Part shown: one piece after another, positions 63,796-64,000 of the stretch
Layout of the letters: each line of letters starts with the position of its first letter
How positions within the stretch are numbered: position 1 is the stretch's first letter
From: Pseudomonas sp. GV085
GTDB taxonomy: Bacteria > Pseudomonadota > Gammaproteobacteria > Pseudomonadales > Pseudomonadaceae
NCBI RefSeq assembly: GCF_003050925.1
Contig: NZ_QAOV01000005.1
Span: 62,001 to 126,000, forward strand
Reading direction: 5' to 3'
DNA length: 64,000 bases
Notes under the pieces: model-generated
The model's database searches: none
What the model saw: only the letters and a program-made list of their open reading frames with translations
Told to the model about the DNA's origin: nothing
Program-made: the position numbers and the translations under genes

Positions 63796-64000
63796 TCAAT
63801 ACTCGATCCGCACGTCCCCTTTCGGCACGCTGCAGCACGACAGGATATACCCTTCGGCTTCGTCTTCCTCGGTGATCCCGCCGTTGTGTTCCATTTCCAC
63901 TTCACCACCCAGCTTCAACACCTTGCAGGTGCCGCAGATGCCCATGCCGCACGCTTTCGGGATCATCAGGCCGACCTTGGCCGCCGCCGCATGCACGGTC
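63796..64000 (-). CDS. gbcB: Glycine betaine demethylase reductase GbcB, C-terminal part (cut by window edge)
   Basis: The last 67 codons of a gene entering from the right edge. A plant-type [2Fe-2S] ferredoxin domain is seen: CGMGICGTC (CxxxxCxxC, three cysteines) and the fourth in ILSCCSVPKGDVRIEY. This is the usual C-terminus of ferredoxin-NADP reductase-type Rieske partners. GbcB is called because gbcB lies near ltaA and the sox operon in P. aeruginosa. The FAD and NAD domains are outside the window. Confidence 0.75.
   Translation of the reverse strand, partial: TVHAAAAKVGLMIPKACGMGICGTCKVLKLGGEVEMEHNGGITEEDEAEGYILSCCSVPKGDVRIEY

Overview
The window looks like a chromosomal segment of a fluorescent Pseudomonas (P. 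fluorescens group). It has high GC and dense, well-packed genes. About 18 copies of the Pseudomonas REP sequence (core GAGCGAGCCTGCTCGCGA), mostly as inverted pairs, lie between genes. Gene orders match known Pseudomonas clusters: davBA next to pqqFABCDE, bioBFHCD next to a run of acyl-CoA dehydrogenases, comF-modE-phoX-srkA-rarD-glcB, and glyA-soxBDAG-purU-fdhA. No tRNA, rRNA, CRISPR array, prophage or complete insertion sequence was seen.

Layout. 1-3.4 kb: end of an HExxH protein gene, an Lrp-type regulator, and the lysine monooxygenase/aminovaleramidase pair davBA. 3.4-3.7 kb: a MITE-like element. 3.7-15.2 kb: PQQ cofactor cluster (pqqF, pqqA-E, an S9 peptidase), a YqaE-type membrane peptide, a HigBA-like toxin-antitoxin pair, a class III aminotransferase and a LysR regulator. 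15.4-22.8 kb: three paralogous acyl-CoA dehydrogenases interrupted by a membrane diguanylate cyclase, with a PsrA-like operator on the promoter of the first. 23-28 kb: a small conserved protein and the biotin operon, with a BirA-like operator over the bioB promoter. 28-37.4 kb: comF, modE, phoX, srkA, rarD, gcvR, glcB. 37.5-40.9 kb: a lone receiver protein, a cNMP/CBS/DUF294 nucleotidyltransferase protein and a DnaQ-like exonuclease.

41.1-46.7 kb: an iron-siderophore surface-signalling cluster (ECF sigma, FecR-type anti-sigma, TonB receptor, PepSY reductase, tiny membrane protein), most like foxIRAB. 47-51.2 kb: a hexuronate-type MFS transporter, a GST, a retropepsin-like periplasmic protein, a YihG-type acyltransferase and a DUF2780 protein. 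51.4-64 kb: the glycine betaine/sarcosine region. SoxBDAG oxidises sarcosine to glycine plus a C1 unit, GlyA interconverts glycine and serine, PurU releases formate from formyl-THF, FdhA oxidises formaldehyde, and LtaE and the truncated gbcB complete the neighbourhood.

No wholly new multi-gene system is evident; most genes are familiar core or accessory metabolism. The most interesting signals are non-coding: the MITE; an inverted-repeat and DnaA-box structure between rarD and gcvR; PsrA-, BirA- and GntR-like operators placed on recognisable promoters; Crc/Hfq-type A-rich motifs at the starts of several catabolic genes; and a collapsed REP pair forming a perfect palindrome. All were read by eye and need computational or experimental confirmation.
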